Assembly: GCA_001632425.1 (NCBI GenBank)
Contig: KV425625.1
Location: 19,867 to 83,866 of the forward strand
Source: Neolentinus lepideus HHB14362 ss-1
Lineage: Eukaryota; Basidiomycota; Agaricomycetes; Gloeophyllales; Gloeophyllaceae
Direction: 5' to 3'
DNA length: 64,000 bases
In this document: piece by piece, positions 43,440 through 55,235 of the stretch
How the letters are laid out: every line of letters starts with the position of its first letter
How positions within the stretch are numbered: the stretch's first letter is position 1
Program-made: the position numbers and the translations under genes
The notes under the pieces: generated by a model
Told to the model about the DNA's origin: nothing
Database searches by the model: none
Seen by the model: the letters and a program-made list of their open reading frames with translations, nothing else

Positions 43440-44644
43440 ATGTCTCAAGACACAGGAAAGGCTTGTTCATCCTCAATTTTAGGCTCAGAAGGCCCCCTTA
43501 TAGCATCTTACACCCATCACTCGCCCACGCCGACCGCCGAGGGTCCATACATCCTTGGCGTCGATGAGGCAGGGCGAGGACCAGCGCTTGGGCCATTAGT
43601 GTATGGTGTGGCGTACTGCGCTGCGTCTCATAAGCAGCAGTTGGACGCAATGGCTTTTGCAGGCTCGTTTTTTCTCGTGTCCATGGACTCGGGTGACTAA
43701 CACATGCGAATACGATAGATTCGAAGACGCTAACGGCTGAGACAAGGAGTTCCTTGCTTGAAACGCTGAGTTCTGTACCTGAGTGGTTGGGATGGTCTGT
43801 CAGGGTAATTTGGTAGATGTCGTTTCTTCCTTCTTAGCCCATCTCTTTGTTGACATCGCTATCGCGTCCTTAGCCCGCAGGCGATTTCAAGTGGCATGCT
43901 CCGGAAGCCGCCAATAAACCTCAACAGACAGTCTGAGGAAGCAACAGTCCTATTAATCCGGGAAGTCTTGCAGAGAGGTCTGAAGCTGTCAGAGGTATGA
44001 ATTAGGATTCATCTCCTAGCTTACAATACACGGACTGAATATGAGTGGTAGGTTTATGTCGACACCTTGGGTAATCCCGTGACCTATCAAACATACCTCT
44101 CCTCCCTATTCTCCGGTATCGATTTCACAGTAACCAAGAAGGCAGACTCGATATACAAGATAGTTGGCGCTGCCAGTATTGCAGCGAAAGTCAATCGAGA
44201 TGCTTGGATAGACGGATGGATATTTGAAGAGGAGCATTACCACCGCAAGGACGCGGACAGTATAGAAGACACCTCTCATGCTTTCGGCAGCGGATACCCT
44301 TCAGGTGGGTGTGACGTTCCGAGCAGCTTTGCATCTAACGGTCCTGTAGATCCAAATACGAAGAAATGGCTTGAAGCATCGTTGGAACCTACTTTCGGGT
44401 ATCCTTCGATCGCGCGCTTCTCTTGGAGCACCATCAAGGTCGCTCTGGATAAACACGGTCACCCGGTGAAGTGGTTAGTATTTCCTCAATGCTGCCCCTA
44501 GCATCTGGATGTGAAGATGCATGTACTAGGATGGACGAAGGGGAAGATTCACTGATCAAAGCTTTTGAGACCGGCAATGCTCGAGACCAAGGCCGTTGCT
44601 TAATCACGAAAGATCTATGCATAACCAGCACTGGGTTCCTATAA
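43440..44644 (+). CDS. RNASEH2A: Ribonuclease H2 catalytic subunit A (EC 3.1.26.4)
   Basis: Removes ribonucleotides from DNA and RNA-DNA hybrids in the nucleus. It starts at ATG 43440 (MSQDTGKACSSS). Catalytic motifs: YILGVDEAGRGPALGPLVYG (DEAGRG with first Asp and Glu), DSKTLTAETRSSLLETLSSV, VYVDTLGNPVTYQTYL (Asp), and KKADSIYKIVGAASIAAKVN with RDAW (Asp). The substrate-strand block GSGYPS...DPNTKKWLEASL and RFSWSTIKVAL follow. After an intron the last exon reads MDEGEDSLIKAFETGNARD and stops at 44644. Joining exon 1 (FAG) to DSKTLT in frame requires an intron starting GCTCGT, i.e. a GC-AG intron at about 43659-43718, with a GACTAAC branch. The junction between exons 2 and 3 (near 43805-43885) is unclear. 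Length about 310 residues, normal. Confidence 0.88.
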
Positions 44645-45055
44645 AGCACAATCATTGCGTGGACACACATTTCTAGTCCAGTAAGCCAGCCAGGCATTTC
44701 TCCTTCATGCTGTGCAATGTCACTCACCCTTGCTAGCCTTTGCAGATGCCTGCGTAATTCGAGATGTCCTGCTTATTGCTGCCTGCAATACAAGCTATAT
44801 CACTATATATTTCATTGTACGAGTCGAGTCGACGACGAAGAGAAGGACTACCCAGAATCATTCCATTGATGCGCCATACGTTCATGTTTTCGACGGATCT
44901 TACTTAGCCGATATCTGGGCGTCAATGCCACAGTAGCACTGAGAGCTTCATGTTCGCTGCATATCCAATGGTTATCCATAGCTCTTCCCGTTGAGGCAAG
45001 TGAAACGAAGCTGATCATGTGTAATATAATAATAATAATCCGTACATACTCTTGT
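44645..45055. other. Convergent intergenic region
   Basis: About 410 bp between converging RNASEH2A and SNU66. No coding frame supported. Confidence 0.4.
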
Positions 45056-47981
45056 CTACCGCCTCTTGGGCGGTGGCGAGCCCTTCGCCTCCTCGCCCGC
45101 CTTCCTCTTCAGCGACAATGCAACCTTCATCCGATCACCCGAAGAGCTGGGCTTGCCCTCAATAGCTGGAAAGACAGATGCGGATGACGTTATACTCTTG
45201 AAGCCTGGTCTGGGTGCAGGCGAATCGGCGTGCGAAGCCATGCCCGAACCAAGGGCGGGTGACAAGGGCGCTGGACTTGGATTGTTGGAGATAGGAGCAG
45301 GTAACGTGATGAAGCCTTGCTCCTGATTCGAAGCATTTTTGCTCTCCTTCTCCTTCTTCTTCGCCTTGGTCTTTTCCGTCTTCCCCTTGGCGAGTTGCGG
45401 AGTATCGAGGAAGGCTTCGGCTTGGGGCACAGCACTGTAAAAGGTAACCCACAGTCAGCAGTATGCACATGGACAGATGAGACTACACACTAACCCTCTG
45501 TTACCAACCGAAAGCACGAAGTGTGCTTGACCGGTCTTCTCCTGCCTCATCTGAAACGCCCTATTCATACTGAGCGGTGTATCCCCACTTGCCATCGCCG
45601 CCTTCTTCTTCTCCTCCGCTATTTTCTTCAACCTCTTCTCCGTCTTCATCTTCCCGCTCCCCTTCCCGTGGAACTTATGGGACAGCGCCTTCCACGCCTC
45701 TTTCACCGTCATCTGCCGCCCAAACTCATCGTAATACACGATATTCACGTCGGGCTTGTAATTCTTGAACATCTCCAGCTGCTCGCGGGCCTCTTGCTGC
45801 TCCCTCAAGCGGTTCTCGTACTCCCGGGTAGCCTGGTCCTTGGGCGCACCCCGCGCTTTGAGACGTTCCAATTCCCGCTCAGCGAGGCGGCGCCGCTGCT
45901 CGGCTAACCACAGGTCTCGCTGCTTCTGCACCATCTCACGTTCTTGCGTATCCGCTTTCGGAGCAGCCAGGATACCTTGCTGCCGGAGAAGATTGAGGGT
46001 AGAAGCCATACCTCCGCTAAACGTCGACTCCGACGAAGTCCCGATATCCACCTCAGTCTGTTGAGCCGCAACCTTCTTCTCTTCTTCTTCCTGCTCTCGT
46101 ATCGCATTCTCGATATCGTGCAGCATGGTCTCCTCGTCCTCTTCATCTTCTTCCTTCACGCGTACCTCACCTGCCTCGAGCTCTTCCATTATCTCATCAC
46201 CATCGCCCATGACAATGTCAGACCTTGCTTCCGACTTCGCCCTGGGCACAGCTGGCTCAGCCGCCTCCTTCTTCACCTCTCGTTCCTTCCTAATAGCATT
46301 TGGATCGAATGTGATGGAGCGCACAAACTCGGATGTATCGTCAATGGTTAGACCGCCGTCCTCATCTGCTTCGCCGTCGTCCTCAACATTAATAACTTCG
46401 GGTCCGTTCTCGGAATCTCGACGAACTTGCCCTTCGACAACTGGAATGGAAACAATTCTTTAGTCAGCATGGCACTCGAGTAGCTGAAGAAAGTCGATGA
46501 CTTTTTTGAGCAATCTCTTCCGGACTCAGCTTCTTTGCTTTCTTAATCTTCGCTCGCCGTGAACGCGCAAGAGCTGACTGGAGCTCGTCATCGTCGACGA
46601 AGTTAGCATCGATATTGCGTGGTCGTGGAACTATTGGCTTCTCAACAATCTCCATAGCATCCCCGTTGGAGATATGCTGAAGCTCGGGATCTTGCTCTAT
46701 GCGACGACTAGACCGCTTCTTCTTAGTCTGCAAAATAACTGAATTAGCCGGGATGACATGTGAATGCGCCTTACTTACCTTAGGCTTCTTGAAACCAACA
46801 TCGCCCTCCTTAAAGTAGTCGGCGGTATCAATGTTCTCTGTGAAAAGTACATAAGTATATACGAACTCGATAAGATACGAAACCACTCACTAGCATAATC
46901 GATAGATAGAAGCGACTTGTTGACAGCCGCAGCAGCCCGTTCCTCTTCCTTCAGTCTACTATCGGAACTTGTCACAGGAGCACCGAGACGGAAGGACTGT
47001 CAAGCTGTTAGATATAGCGACAAGACATGGAACCATCCACCTACGGTTTCTTTTGCCCCTTCCAACACTTCGTCGTACTTTGCCAATATTGCGCGCTTAG
47101 CTCCCGCATTACCAGTAGTAAACTCATCATCATCGTACCCAGTGTAATCACGGCGCTTGATCTTCATTTCCTGATTTTTCTTCCGCCGGTCCTCCTCAGC
47201 CATCTCAACATTTTGCAACTCATCCTCTAAATGGGAACATCAGAGACCGATACCATGCATGATAGCGAGCGTTGCACCTTCGTTATCAAGGATCCGACTG
47301 TCTTTCAACGTAAGTATCTTCGCCTCGCCTTCGTCCATATCCTCAAAGTTGTGGCTAACCTTGAGGCCAGCGAGGTCCTCTGCAGCACCAGATCAATTCA
47401 ATTAACTCAAACTCACAGAAAGTGAAAGACATACTCTCGCCATACTCCTCCTGGAACGTCTTATCCATGTTGTCTAGCTCCTCCTGCCTCTTCCTTGCGA
47501 GCTCCTTCTCCCTCTTCTTCGCACGCTTTATCCACTTTACCGTGTCGTCTACATCTTTGTCCGCGTCACCAAGAGTGACTCCGCTAAGCGACGCGTTCAG
47601 TTCGCGCCGATTTCTCACCCTGCATAAATATGCGCATGAGCAACCGTCGTAATAATCTTGGGTTAGCGCCTGCAAGCCCGCAATACGGGTATTTGGAAGT
47701 ATTGCGCGGGTCGGAGAACGGGAAGGTGTACTCACTTTGCTATGCGATCTTGGACGGTCCTATATCAAGAACACCCATAAGTAGAGACAATCTACATAGT
47801 AACAAATCACGTACTTCTTCTGCTTCTCCTTCGCTGCCTCCTCCCGGACCTTGGCATAGTTCGCCTCAGCTTCCTGCTCGTTGTCGTTTGCGGGTGCATT
47901 ATCGTCAGTAAGGGGCTTGAGACCGATGGAGATACGGATTCTATTCGTCTCCTCCAAGCTGATGCTCTCTTCCATAGACAT
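45056..47981 (-). CDS. SNU66: U4/U6.U5 tri-snRNP protein SNU66/SART1
   Basis: Spliceosome assembly factor of the tri-snRNP, nuclear. It starts at ATG 47981 with MSMEESISLEETNRIRISIG, the hallmark N-terminus of SART1 proteins. At least nine exons follow: TVQDRIAK (a 24-nt exon), NRRELNASLSGVTLGDADKD, TVKWIKRAKKREKELARK, NFEDMDEGEAKILTLKDSRI, KIKRRDYTGYDDDEFTTGNA, RAILAKYDEVLEGAKE, then FVDDDELQSALARSRRAKIK. The large C-terminal exon has ESTFSGGMASTLNLLRQQGI, then DVNIVYYDEFGRQMTVKEAW, KALSHKFHGKGSGKMKTEKR and MKVALSLKRKAGEEAKGSPP at the end. These blocks are diagnostic. The acidic region around EEDEEDEETMLHD is normal for the family. No frame break seen. Length about 780 residues, as expected. 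Confidence 0.93.
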
Positions 47982-48132
47982 GTCGGGCAGACTCAGTAGT
48001 AGAAGAAGCAGTTAACGAGTGAGTGGACAAGCTCAGTGCCGCCACTGAACGCTTTTGTTTGTGCTTGCTTGTAGTGGTGGCTTAAGGCCCCGTAGCGAAG
48101 TTTGGACTAGAACAACCTACTCGGATGCTCGC

Positions 48133-50815
48133 ATGGTCAAACCCATGGAATTCTTCACGCAGTTCAAGCGATGGATATGGAACTGGTGTACTTGGCCAGC
48201 ACCGGCTCTTCCCCAGATGAGCCTTGGTCCTGGCTCAGAAGGGAGCAATCCACTGATGGTTCGCGGGCGACATGTTATGTACAGAGAAGCACAGGCAGCT
48301 GATCGCTAGCTTTAAATTCAAGGTCCAATTCTTTACGTGGGACAGTGAGTACCCAGACATGACCTGGTGGCAGCACTTCCAGGCCGAGGTACCAAAACTC
48401 CAGGAGCTTGGTGTCACCCAGGTCTGGCTTCCGCCTCCAAACAAAGCTATGAACAGCAAGGTGAGTCTTCCGTAACTTGGAGCATCACCTCCGTAGACTA
48501 ATACACTTTAGTATGGCAGAGGGTATGATGCCTACGATTTGGTACCGCGTCAATTGACCTCGTCCGCTGAGGCATATGCTGAACGAGATCTACAGTGGGA
48601 CCTTGGTGAATTCAACCAAAAGGGCTCCATCTCAACTCGGTGGGGAACAAAAGACGAGCTTCTCAGCGCAATTGAGACAGCCCGCACACACGGAATAGAT
48701 GTCCTTATAGACGCCGTACTAAATGTGCAGCAGTATTCTTTGGACTTCGCATTCCCCTACTGACTGCATCGCTGTTTACTATCCAGCATAAGATGGGCGC
48801 AGATAGACGGGAACGTTTTACCGCCGTCCCGGTAGACTCCACTAACCGCTTGAAAGACATAGGTCCGCCAAGACCGATTGAAGTATATCTTCCACTCTTT
48901 CTGATTACACCACTCTGACGCTTAGTCGTAGGCGTGGACGGTTTTTGACTTCTCCGGAAGAGGTGACAAGGTGAGCCTCCCAGCGCTACCAGGACTATTA
49001 TCTCATTGACAGAATTTAGTACAGTAGCATGAAGTGGACACACAGCCACTTCACAGGTCTGCACTCCCATCTCCCTTACTCTTGTCAACCCCATCAAATT
49101 CCTGATGCACACCCAAACACACGAATACACAGGCATCGACTGGGACCATCTCACCCGGAGCTCCGCCGTCTTCCGCATACCTACTGCACAGAGAAAAGGA
49201 TGGTCGCACCTCGTCGACACCGAATTAGGAAATTATGATTATCTTATGGGGGCTGACGTGCGTCCACTACCGACATCGTCTCTGTCTCCCTCCCCACTTG
49301 GAACGACATGATCAATATGCTGATCTGGTTTGACGTAATGTAGATAGACCACAATCATCCTGAAGTCCAGAGAGATCTGATGGAGTGGGGAGCTTGGGTC
49401 CTCGATGTCCGTGCCCCTGTCTGCTCTGTCGAAATCTGATTATATTGCGGACTTTAGACGACAGGAGCTGCTGGCTTTCGCCTTGATGCCATTAAACATA
49501 TTGATCGTGCTTTCCTCCTCCAGTTCGTGCGTCCCCCTCCCTCGCCCATGTTAGTTCTTCCGGTTTCAGCTCATCAAGTATCGGGGAAGCAGCTCCTCGA
49601 GATGAAACAGCGTCCGGGCCGGGAGAGTATGTTTGCCGTTGCTGAGTATTGGTCTCCCAAGTACGTTTGTATCTCCTCTCTGTTCATTCTCTTCTCTATC
49701 CACCTCCAACATCGCCTCTCTTCTAGTGTCAACCTCCTCCTCCCGTACATCAAAGCATTCCAAGGACAGGCAAGTTTGCGCATCAACCTTCGTCCCACTA
49801 TTCTAGTTCTCTGTGTGTAATAGTCGCATCTTCTGCAGGTGGCATTTTTCGACGTCCCCCTACACGATAACTTCCACCACACCAGCCGTCTGGGTGCCTC
49901 CTACGACCTGCGCACGATATTTGACAATACGGTTTTACAATATCGGCCTGGAGACGCGGTCACCTTCGTGGATAATCATGAGTACGCTTTGATCTCCCAT
50001 TCTCCTTTGCCCTCTTGACGTCTGCTTACGTTGGCGCTTGGTGTTTTAGCACGGTATATCTGTTGCTACTTCAGAATCAGATAACAAGGATGTGATTAAC
50101 GAGGTCTCCCCTAGGAAATCGGCCAATCCCTCGAAAGCTGGGTGTACGACTCCTTCAAGCTGCAAGCGTATGCGCTCATACTCCTCCGACCTGGTGGATA
50201 CCCGTACGTCCCTCACTCCTCACCTTCCTTCCCTCTTCTCCCATCAACTCTCCTCTGTCTCCTTCCGTCCATACTCCACTCCCCACTCCCAGCTCAGTTC
50301 CCGCTTACCAACCTCATAACCTATAGCTGCGTATTCTATGGCGACCTCTACGCCTCTTCCCACATCGCCTCAAAACTGCGCCTCCTAATGCTCGCACGCA
50401 AGCAGCACGCTTACGGAACATGCATCGACTACTTCACCTTCAGGAATTGTATCGGGTGGGTGAGAGGCGGGGATCGGAGGCACCCAGGGTGTGCGGTAGT
50501 CATATCTAACGCTGAGTATGTGGCCCTTCTTCAAAATTATATCGGTAGCTGATGTATGTGGGTGTGTACGCAGAACACATGGAAGCATGCCTGGTCTAAG
50601 GATGAACGTTGGCCTGGTATGTTTGCGCTCCCTCCGTACCTAATCCCTTTTCTCACAAAGCGCTACTTGATTCGTAGCACAACGCCGGATCCACCTTCAA
50701 ATCCTATTTTGGTAGCTCTAACCGCGACTCGCAGCTGGTGCCTATCGACGCAGACGGGTGGGGCTTATTTCCTTGCCCGAAGGACGTCGGAGTCTGGATG
50801 CGGAGCTGTGACTAA
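48133..50815 (+). CDS. GH13 alpha-amylase, intracellular/liquefying type
   Basis: Hydrolyses alpha-1,4-glucans. The start is ATG 48133 or the in-frame ATG 48145 (MEFFTQFKRWIWNW). Exon 1 ends GSEGSNPLM and an intron joins it to VQFFTWDSEYPDMTWWQHFQ. Next come TQVWLPPPNKAMNSK, YGRGYDAYDL, WDLGEFNQKGSISTRWGTKD and THGIDVLIDAVLN. The catalytic residues are GFRLDAIKHID (nucleophile Asp), MFAVAEYW (acid/base Glu) and AVTFVDNHDT (third Asp). C-terminal blocks: SLESWVYDSFKLQAYALILL, CVFYGDLYAS, NCIGWVRGGDRRHPGCAVVI and DADGWGLFPCPKDVGVWM, stop at 50815. About fourteen introns, several with retained-frame stops. No classical signal peptide, although residues 1-25 are hydrophobic. The NPLM-QFFTW start and domain style match the GH13_5 group of cytoplasmic/liquefying amylases. 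Confidence 0.88.
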
Positions 50816-51150
50816 AAGTGTAGTAGAACGAGCGAGTTGTGGTTGCTAATTTTGTCGTCCTTTGCGAATTTGAGGCTAATGTTTACTTCATATTCGGTAA
50901 GCGTTGCGCAATAAGTCTGGCCGGTAACAACCAACGGAAATAAATAAGGTGATGTACAAAGTGATGTAGCAAGGAATCTTCGTGGCATGCATATACACCC
51001 CTCTGGCGTTCCTAGTATTCTGGTGGAGATGCATCGACCATTTCTCTAAGTAACCGCCTACGCTCCGGATGCAACAGATTGCGATCCTTAGTTTGCTGGC
51101 TCAGCACTTAAGGGTGTGGAGTACACAACTAGTGGACATACCATTGAAAG

Positions 51151-51656
51151 CTAGTCGGCGGCTCGCGTCGTGCCACATTCCCATATACGTTTGAGCGGGA
51201 TCGCGATGGATGGCGCAGTCAGACCAGGACATTCCCTGGCCAGGTTCATACCTGAGTCGTTAGAAGGTTCGTCTTCATATTGATTATCTACTGTTCGATT
51301 GATCATTATTGGAAAGGGTTCATCGGGACTCCGAAGGAGATATCGGAGTTCTGTGAACGGCTCGTATATATTAACCGTTGCCTCTAGGCCTGGCACAGTA
51401 AGTGGACGGGGTGGTACAGTACAGTTCGATGAAGTGAAGCTTGAAGCGTGGGACAATATGGCAAGACATGCAGGTAGCACAGCCACCATCAATCGAAAGA
51501 AGAAGTCTGCCACTGAATCTTTCCTTATGGACAAGTACTCATGGACAGCGGCTCCAATGCTACAACTGCCTAGTGAACCGACTATGAACAAGACACTCTG
51601 GTTGAATCGTTTTATGTATCTTTTTAGAAGGATTTGTGCGAACCAGTGCTCCTAAT
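51151..51656 (-). CDS. Hypothetical membrane protein exon(s), unrecognised
   Basis: A minus-strand open frame of about 165 codons. Its 5' end coincides with an AG acceptor (CATTAG at about 51657). It encodes two hydrophobic segments (SVLFIVGSLGSCSIGAAV and FFFRLMVAVLPACLAIL) followed by a polar region (VNIYEPFTELRYLLRSPDEP). A donor-like GTATGT follows near 51140. No start codon exon could be linked in frame, and no family is recognised. It may be part of a small membrane-protein gene or chance. Confidence 0.3.
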
Positions 51657-51955
51657 GTCAATAACAATATTGACATGGACAGAGTAGATTCCGCATGTCG
51701 AGTTCCGAACATTCGAGAGCAACGTACCTCACAGTACCAGTGGGGAAAGAAGAACGCATCGGAGGACTACGCCTTAAAATGCGGCTGACTAGATAGCCGC
51801 TGGCATGCCCTGCTCTTCTGCGTCAGCCTCACGGTAACGGTCAGCCGCTGGCTGGTGCGAACATAAATTCATGTTCAGACGGTACGAGCTCTTGCCTCCT
51901 ACTTCCATCTACTCTCACATCTACACGAGTGCACATACGTCTACTCTTTGCCACC

Positions 51956-53703
51956 ATGGAAGTTACCATCATGATCCTTCTTATTCTATTGATTTTCACC
52001 CTCCTCGCTACCGGCCTTGGCTTTGGACTTCTCTACCTGGCATACTTGTCCCGTCCAACGGTCTACAGGTTCTACTGGCCTTCTGATTCCGCCGAGGAAA
52101 ACACTGTCGAGGATGACTCATTCAGATCCGTGAGTATATGACGTTGTCAGGCTTTAGTGAACCAGCTCACATATTATCTTTAGTGGTTGTTTTCGAACAA
52201 CGAAGATCTCGTCGGTATTGAGACTAGTCGTAGCAAGCAACTGGTACGCCCTATCCTTTATGCTCGCTGTCATAGATGCTGACGATTCTTCGTCAGTTCA
52301 TCAACATCTATAACTTACCATCAAACATCAAGCTCTTCATCGTCGAACTACCTCTGAACATCAAAGGGTTCTGGTTCAGCTTCTTCCCCCGTGGACCGTC
52401 GTTGCTTCTCACTTCGCCTTCGGGCAGAGACCTTCCTGTGCCAATCTCCGCCCCGCCAAAGAAACATGGGTTTATAGTCATTCCAGAGCCCTGGTTCCTC
52501 CACGCCTTCTGGACGGCACGGGAGACGGAGGCTCCCCCTCGCGATAAAAGCGAGATCCAGACAAGTATCACTCCCGTGCTCGACGCCGTAGCCGATAGCA
52601 TCGTTCCACTAGTCAACAGTTCTTCGGACTTCTTGCCAGTTCTTGACGCGCCTAGTCCCGTCTCTCATCAATGGTCTTCCTCATGCTCTCTCAACGTTGA
52701 GCGGTCGCCTGTCTGGCTCGCTACCGAATCTTCTCCCACCGAACTGCCCGACTCTATCACTTCAGCTGTTACGGAACTCCCCTTGCCTGTGCAAATGGCT
52801 GCCACCGTCATCTCGCCTGCTAGTGCTAATCGACCCTGGAGCTGGCCTGCCACTCAGGTCTCTAATGTCACTGGGGACTCCCAGAAGAGCCGCAATACTG
52901 GTCGCCCCTGGAGCTTGCCTGGCGCTGAAAACCTCACGCCGACGCTTAGGGAGTCAAAGACCAAGGAAGAAATTCTGGCGGATGCTCACCAGCGGATGAG
53001 CGCCCTGATGTTCGACGCTACCATGCGGTATGCTGGGAAGAAGGTACTCGCAGACAGTCATAGTCGCATGAGCGCTCTCATGGAGAAGACGGCGAGGCGG
53101 GACGCAGTTAAGAACGATGCTGGACTTTTTACTCCTCCGGCGACACCTGCTATGGATGACCTCGACTTGGAGGCAAACTGGGGACAAGTTGCCGAGGATC
53201 GCCCTGCTCTGCAATTCAATACTATCAAGACTACATCAGCTACATTCCCCTCTCTATCTACCGGCGTTGGAAACTTTATTATCGGTGAGGACGACGAATC
53301 TGAAGATGACGACCCCGGCTTCAGTACGTCTGTGGGTTTCCGAGGCATGAAGGTGGAGGGCGCCCGGTACGACGTCGAGCAGCGCGTTCTCAACTATGGC
53401 GGCATCGGTTCGACCCTTCTCTCTAGCAAGATCAGCGGTTTGGCGTCCAAGAATGTCAAGCCCGTCGAGGCTCTCAAGCAGGTCGAGGTGATCGTAGCTC
53501 CCGAAGTCGACCAGAACGCGTACGAATGCTGGACGCCTGAAGCCGCCATACAGTCGAGTGAGGAAAAGGGCAAGAAGCGCGGTCATCGCGAGCACTCAGT
53601 TTTCGGTCTCTTCGACATCTACACCCCGCTTCCTGAGCGCAAGGTTCGTGCTAAGCTGTTCAGGGATGCGAAAAGGGGCAGTAGTGTTGGTGTGCCGGCG
53701 TAG
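51956..53703 (+). CDS. Single-pass membrane protein, unrecognised
   Basis: It starts at ATG 51956 in a strong context (CCACCATGG). The N-terminus is a hydrophobic anchor (IMILLILLIFTLLATGLGFG). Exon 1 ends at 52129; introns 52130-52183 and 52244-52296 lead to WLFSNNEDLVGIETSRSKQL and FINIYNLPSNIKLFIVELPL. The rest is one long exon: GFIVIPEPWFLHAFW, a long Ser/Pro/Thr-rich region, two related helical repeats (ILADAHQRMSALMFDATMRY and VLADSHSRMSALMEKTARRD), an acidic patch (IIGEDDESEDDDPGF) and a basic end with HSVFGLFDIYTPLPERKVRA. No enzymatic motif. Probably one membrane helix with a cytosolic disordered body. About 550 residues. Confidence 0.75.
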
Positions 53704-53820
53704 GTGGACAGGGGGAGTGGAGGGGACGGGGCAGGGGAGGAGGGAGGAAGGAAGGGGAGGAGGGAGGAAGGAAGGGGGGTGAGGGGGAGGAAGTGGATAG
53801 TGGCTGGGATCGGAAGAAAA
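53704..53820 (+). repeat. Polypurine tract with short tandem repeat
   Basis: About 115 bp of almost pure G/A directly after the stop codon of the membrane-protein gene, including two copies of GGAGGAGGGAGGAAGGAAGG and several G-runs. It could form triplex or G-quadruplex DNA. Not coding. Confidence 0.8.
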
Positions 53821-54339
53821 GGAAAAAAAAGTCACGAGATACCCAAACTTTCTCTTTCTCTAATTCGGTGCACGTTCGTCTTCGCATTTCAAGTGCACCT
53901 CTTCTCAAAATCTGCCGACATCCTGGTTATTTCTCTGTTCCATACGTGTCTCGAAGGCCGACATCCTCAAGTGTTAGGTACGTGCTCACATTTTTTCCGT
54001 AGTCTCTGTTAACTTACCGTTCAGCGTTCTCATAGCGTCGTCCTTTGCTCAGCCACGCCATCCACACTCGCAAAGCCACTTCCCTTCATTCGGCAACTTA
54101 TTCCGTTATCAAGAGCCTCCTCCGGTGCAGTTAACGAGCCACTCCAGGACTACGATGCAAGCCAACGGTTCCACTCGTTAAAGGGTCCGATCCACCCTGT
54201 GGAACCGTTTGGGGACTGATCATCCCCATCGCTGCTTTAAACCACGCGTCGCGCAGCCTCTGATGACCGCGCTCCTTGGGAGCATCCGCATAAGGCTGGA
54301 AGGGGGACGCCCCTGATAGCTTCGTCAGTACGCGGACGG

Positions 54340-54665
54340 TCTAATTGGAGGTGCCTTCCCTGGATTGTGGTGCGCGCATTCGTCCCACAGGTGGACCGCT
54401 CCTTGGTACTGGTCTCACGAAAGAATGAGGCCGCTTCGGATGGTCCAATTGGATGCGGCTTCCCTGGATTATGGTGCGCGCGTTCGTCCCGCAGGTGGAC
54501 GGCTCCTTGGTACTGGCCTCACGAAAGAATGGGCTTGCTGGTTGCTCCGGATGGTCCAATTGAAGGTGGCTTCCCTGGATTGTGGTGCGCGCATTCGTCC
54601 CGCAGACAGACCGCTCCTTGGTACTGGCCTCACGAAATAGTGGGCTTGCTGGTCGCTCCGGATGG
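54340..54665 (+). repeat. Tandem repeat, about three 104-111 bp units
   Basis: Units begin near 54343, 54447 and 54558 and share TTCCCTGGATT, GTGGTGCGCGC, TTCGTCCCGCAG, CTCCTTGGTACTGG and CTCACGAAA. Copies 2 and 3 are more alike (both with TGGGCTTGCTGGT) than either is to copy 1. Open frames across it are a by-product of the repeat. Confidence 0.85.
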
Positions 54666-55127
54666 AATCGTTTGGAGAGGTGGAGGTGGCCGAGTGGAGA
54701 ATGGAAGATGGTGATACTTGTGGAAGGATTTTGTGGTCAAGTTCTCCAACGCTGCACGCAGGGGATGATCGTACCTGAGGGATATGCAAGGAATAGCAGA
54801 TTTAACTCGACGTTGGCGATCTTTGAGTTTCAGTTTACTTTTTATTATCTAGAGTGTAATTTAGTTTGGGACTGGTAATGTATGTATGAATCCAATCACA
54901 GCTTGATTAGTTGATACCCGTGCGCGCAGTGGTACGTACGTTGTGATGGATCTTCTATCCTGCTATCCCATCGCAGCACTGGTCTCTGTAATTCAACAGG
55001 TACATACAGTGCGTCGATGAACTATCACGCGTATCACTATGATAATAGTGGAGAATATGACTATAATACTTCGACTTGTGCATTGTACTCTTGCGTATCT
55101 TTCTTGAGGGGGAAGCACCCGTGAATA

Positions 55128-55235
55128 TACAAGCACCAGCGAGAGATGGCCGACTCAAACACGTACGGTCATCTCTCGTTGGTGCTTATCTTAATTGAAA
55201 CAACTCCGAGTTGTTTCAATTAAAATAAGGATAGA
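55128..55235. repeat. Two adjacent inverted repeats (hairpins)
   Basis: The first has arms of about 22 bp (AAGCACCAGCGAGAGATGG and its inverse with two mismatches) around a ~13-bp loop. The second has perfect 16-bp arms TTAATTGAAACAACTC/GAGTTGTTTCAATTAA with a 1-bp spacer. Otherwise 54666-55966 shows no recognised gene. Confidence 0.7.

Noticed and set aside
48272..48475. ATG 48272 as the amylase start
   Set aside because: It lies within the first intron; the spliced upstream exon gives the conserved GSNPLM-VQFFTW junction.
54365..54714. Repeat-containing protein encoded by the minisatellite
   Set aside because: Open frames arise from a repeat unit near a multiple of three; both strands are open and no start context, introns or domain are present.
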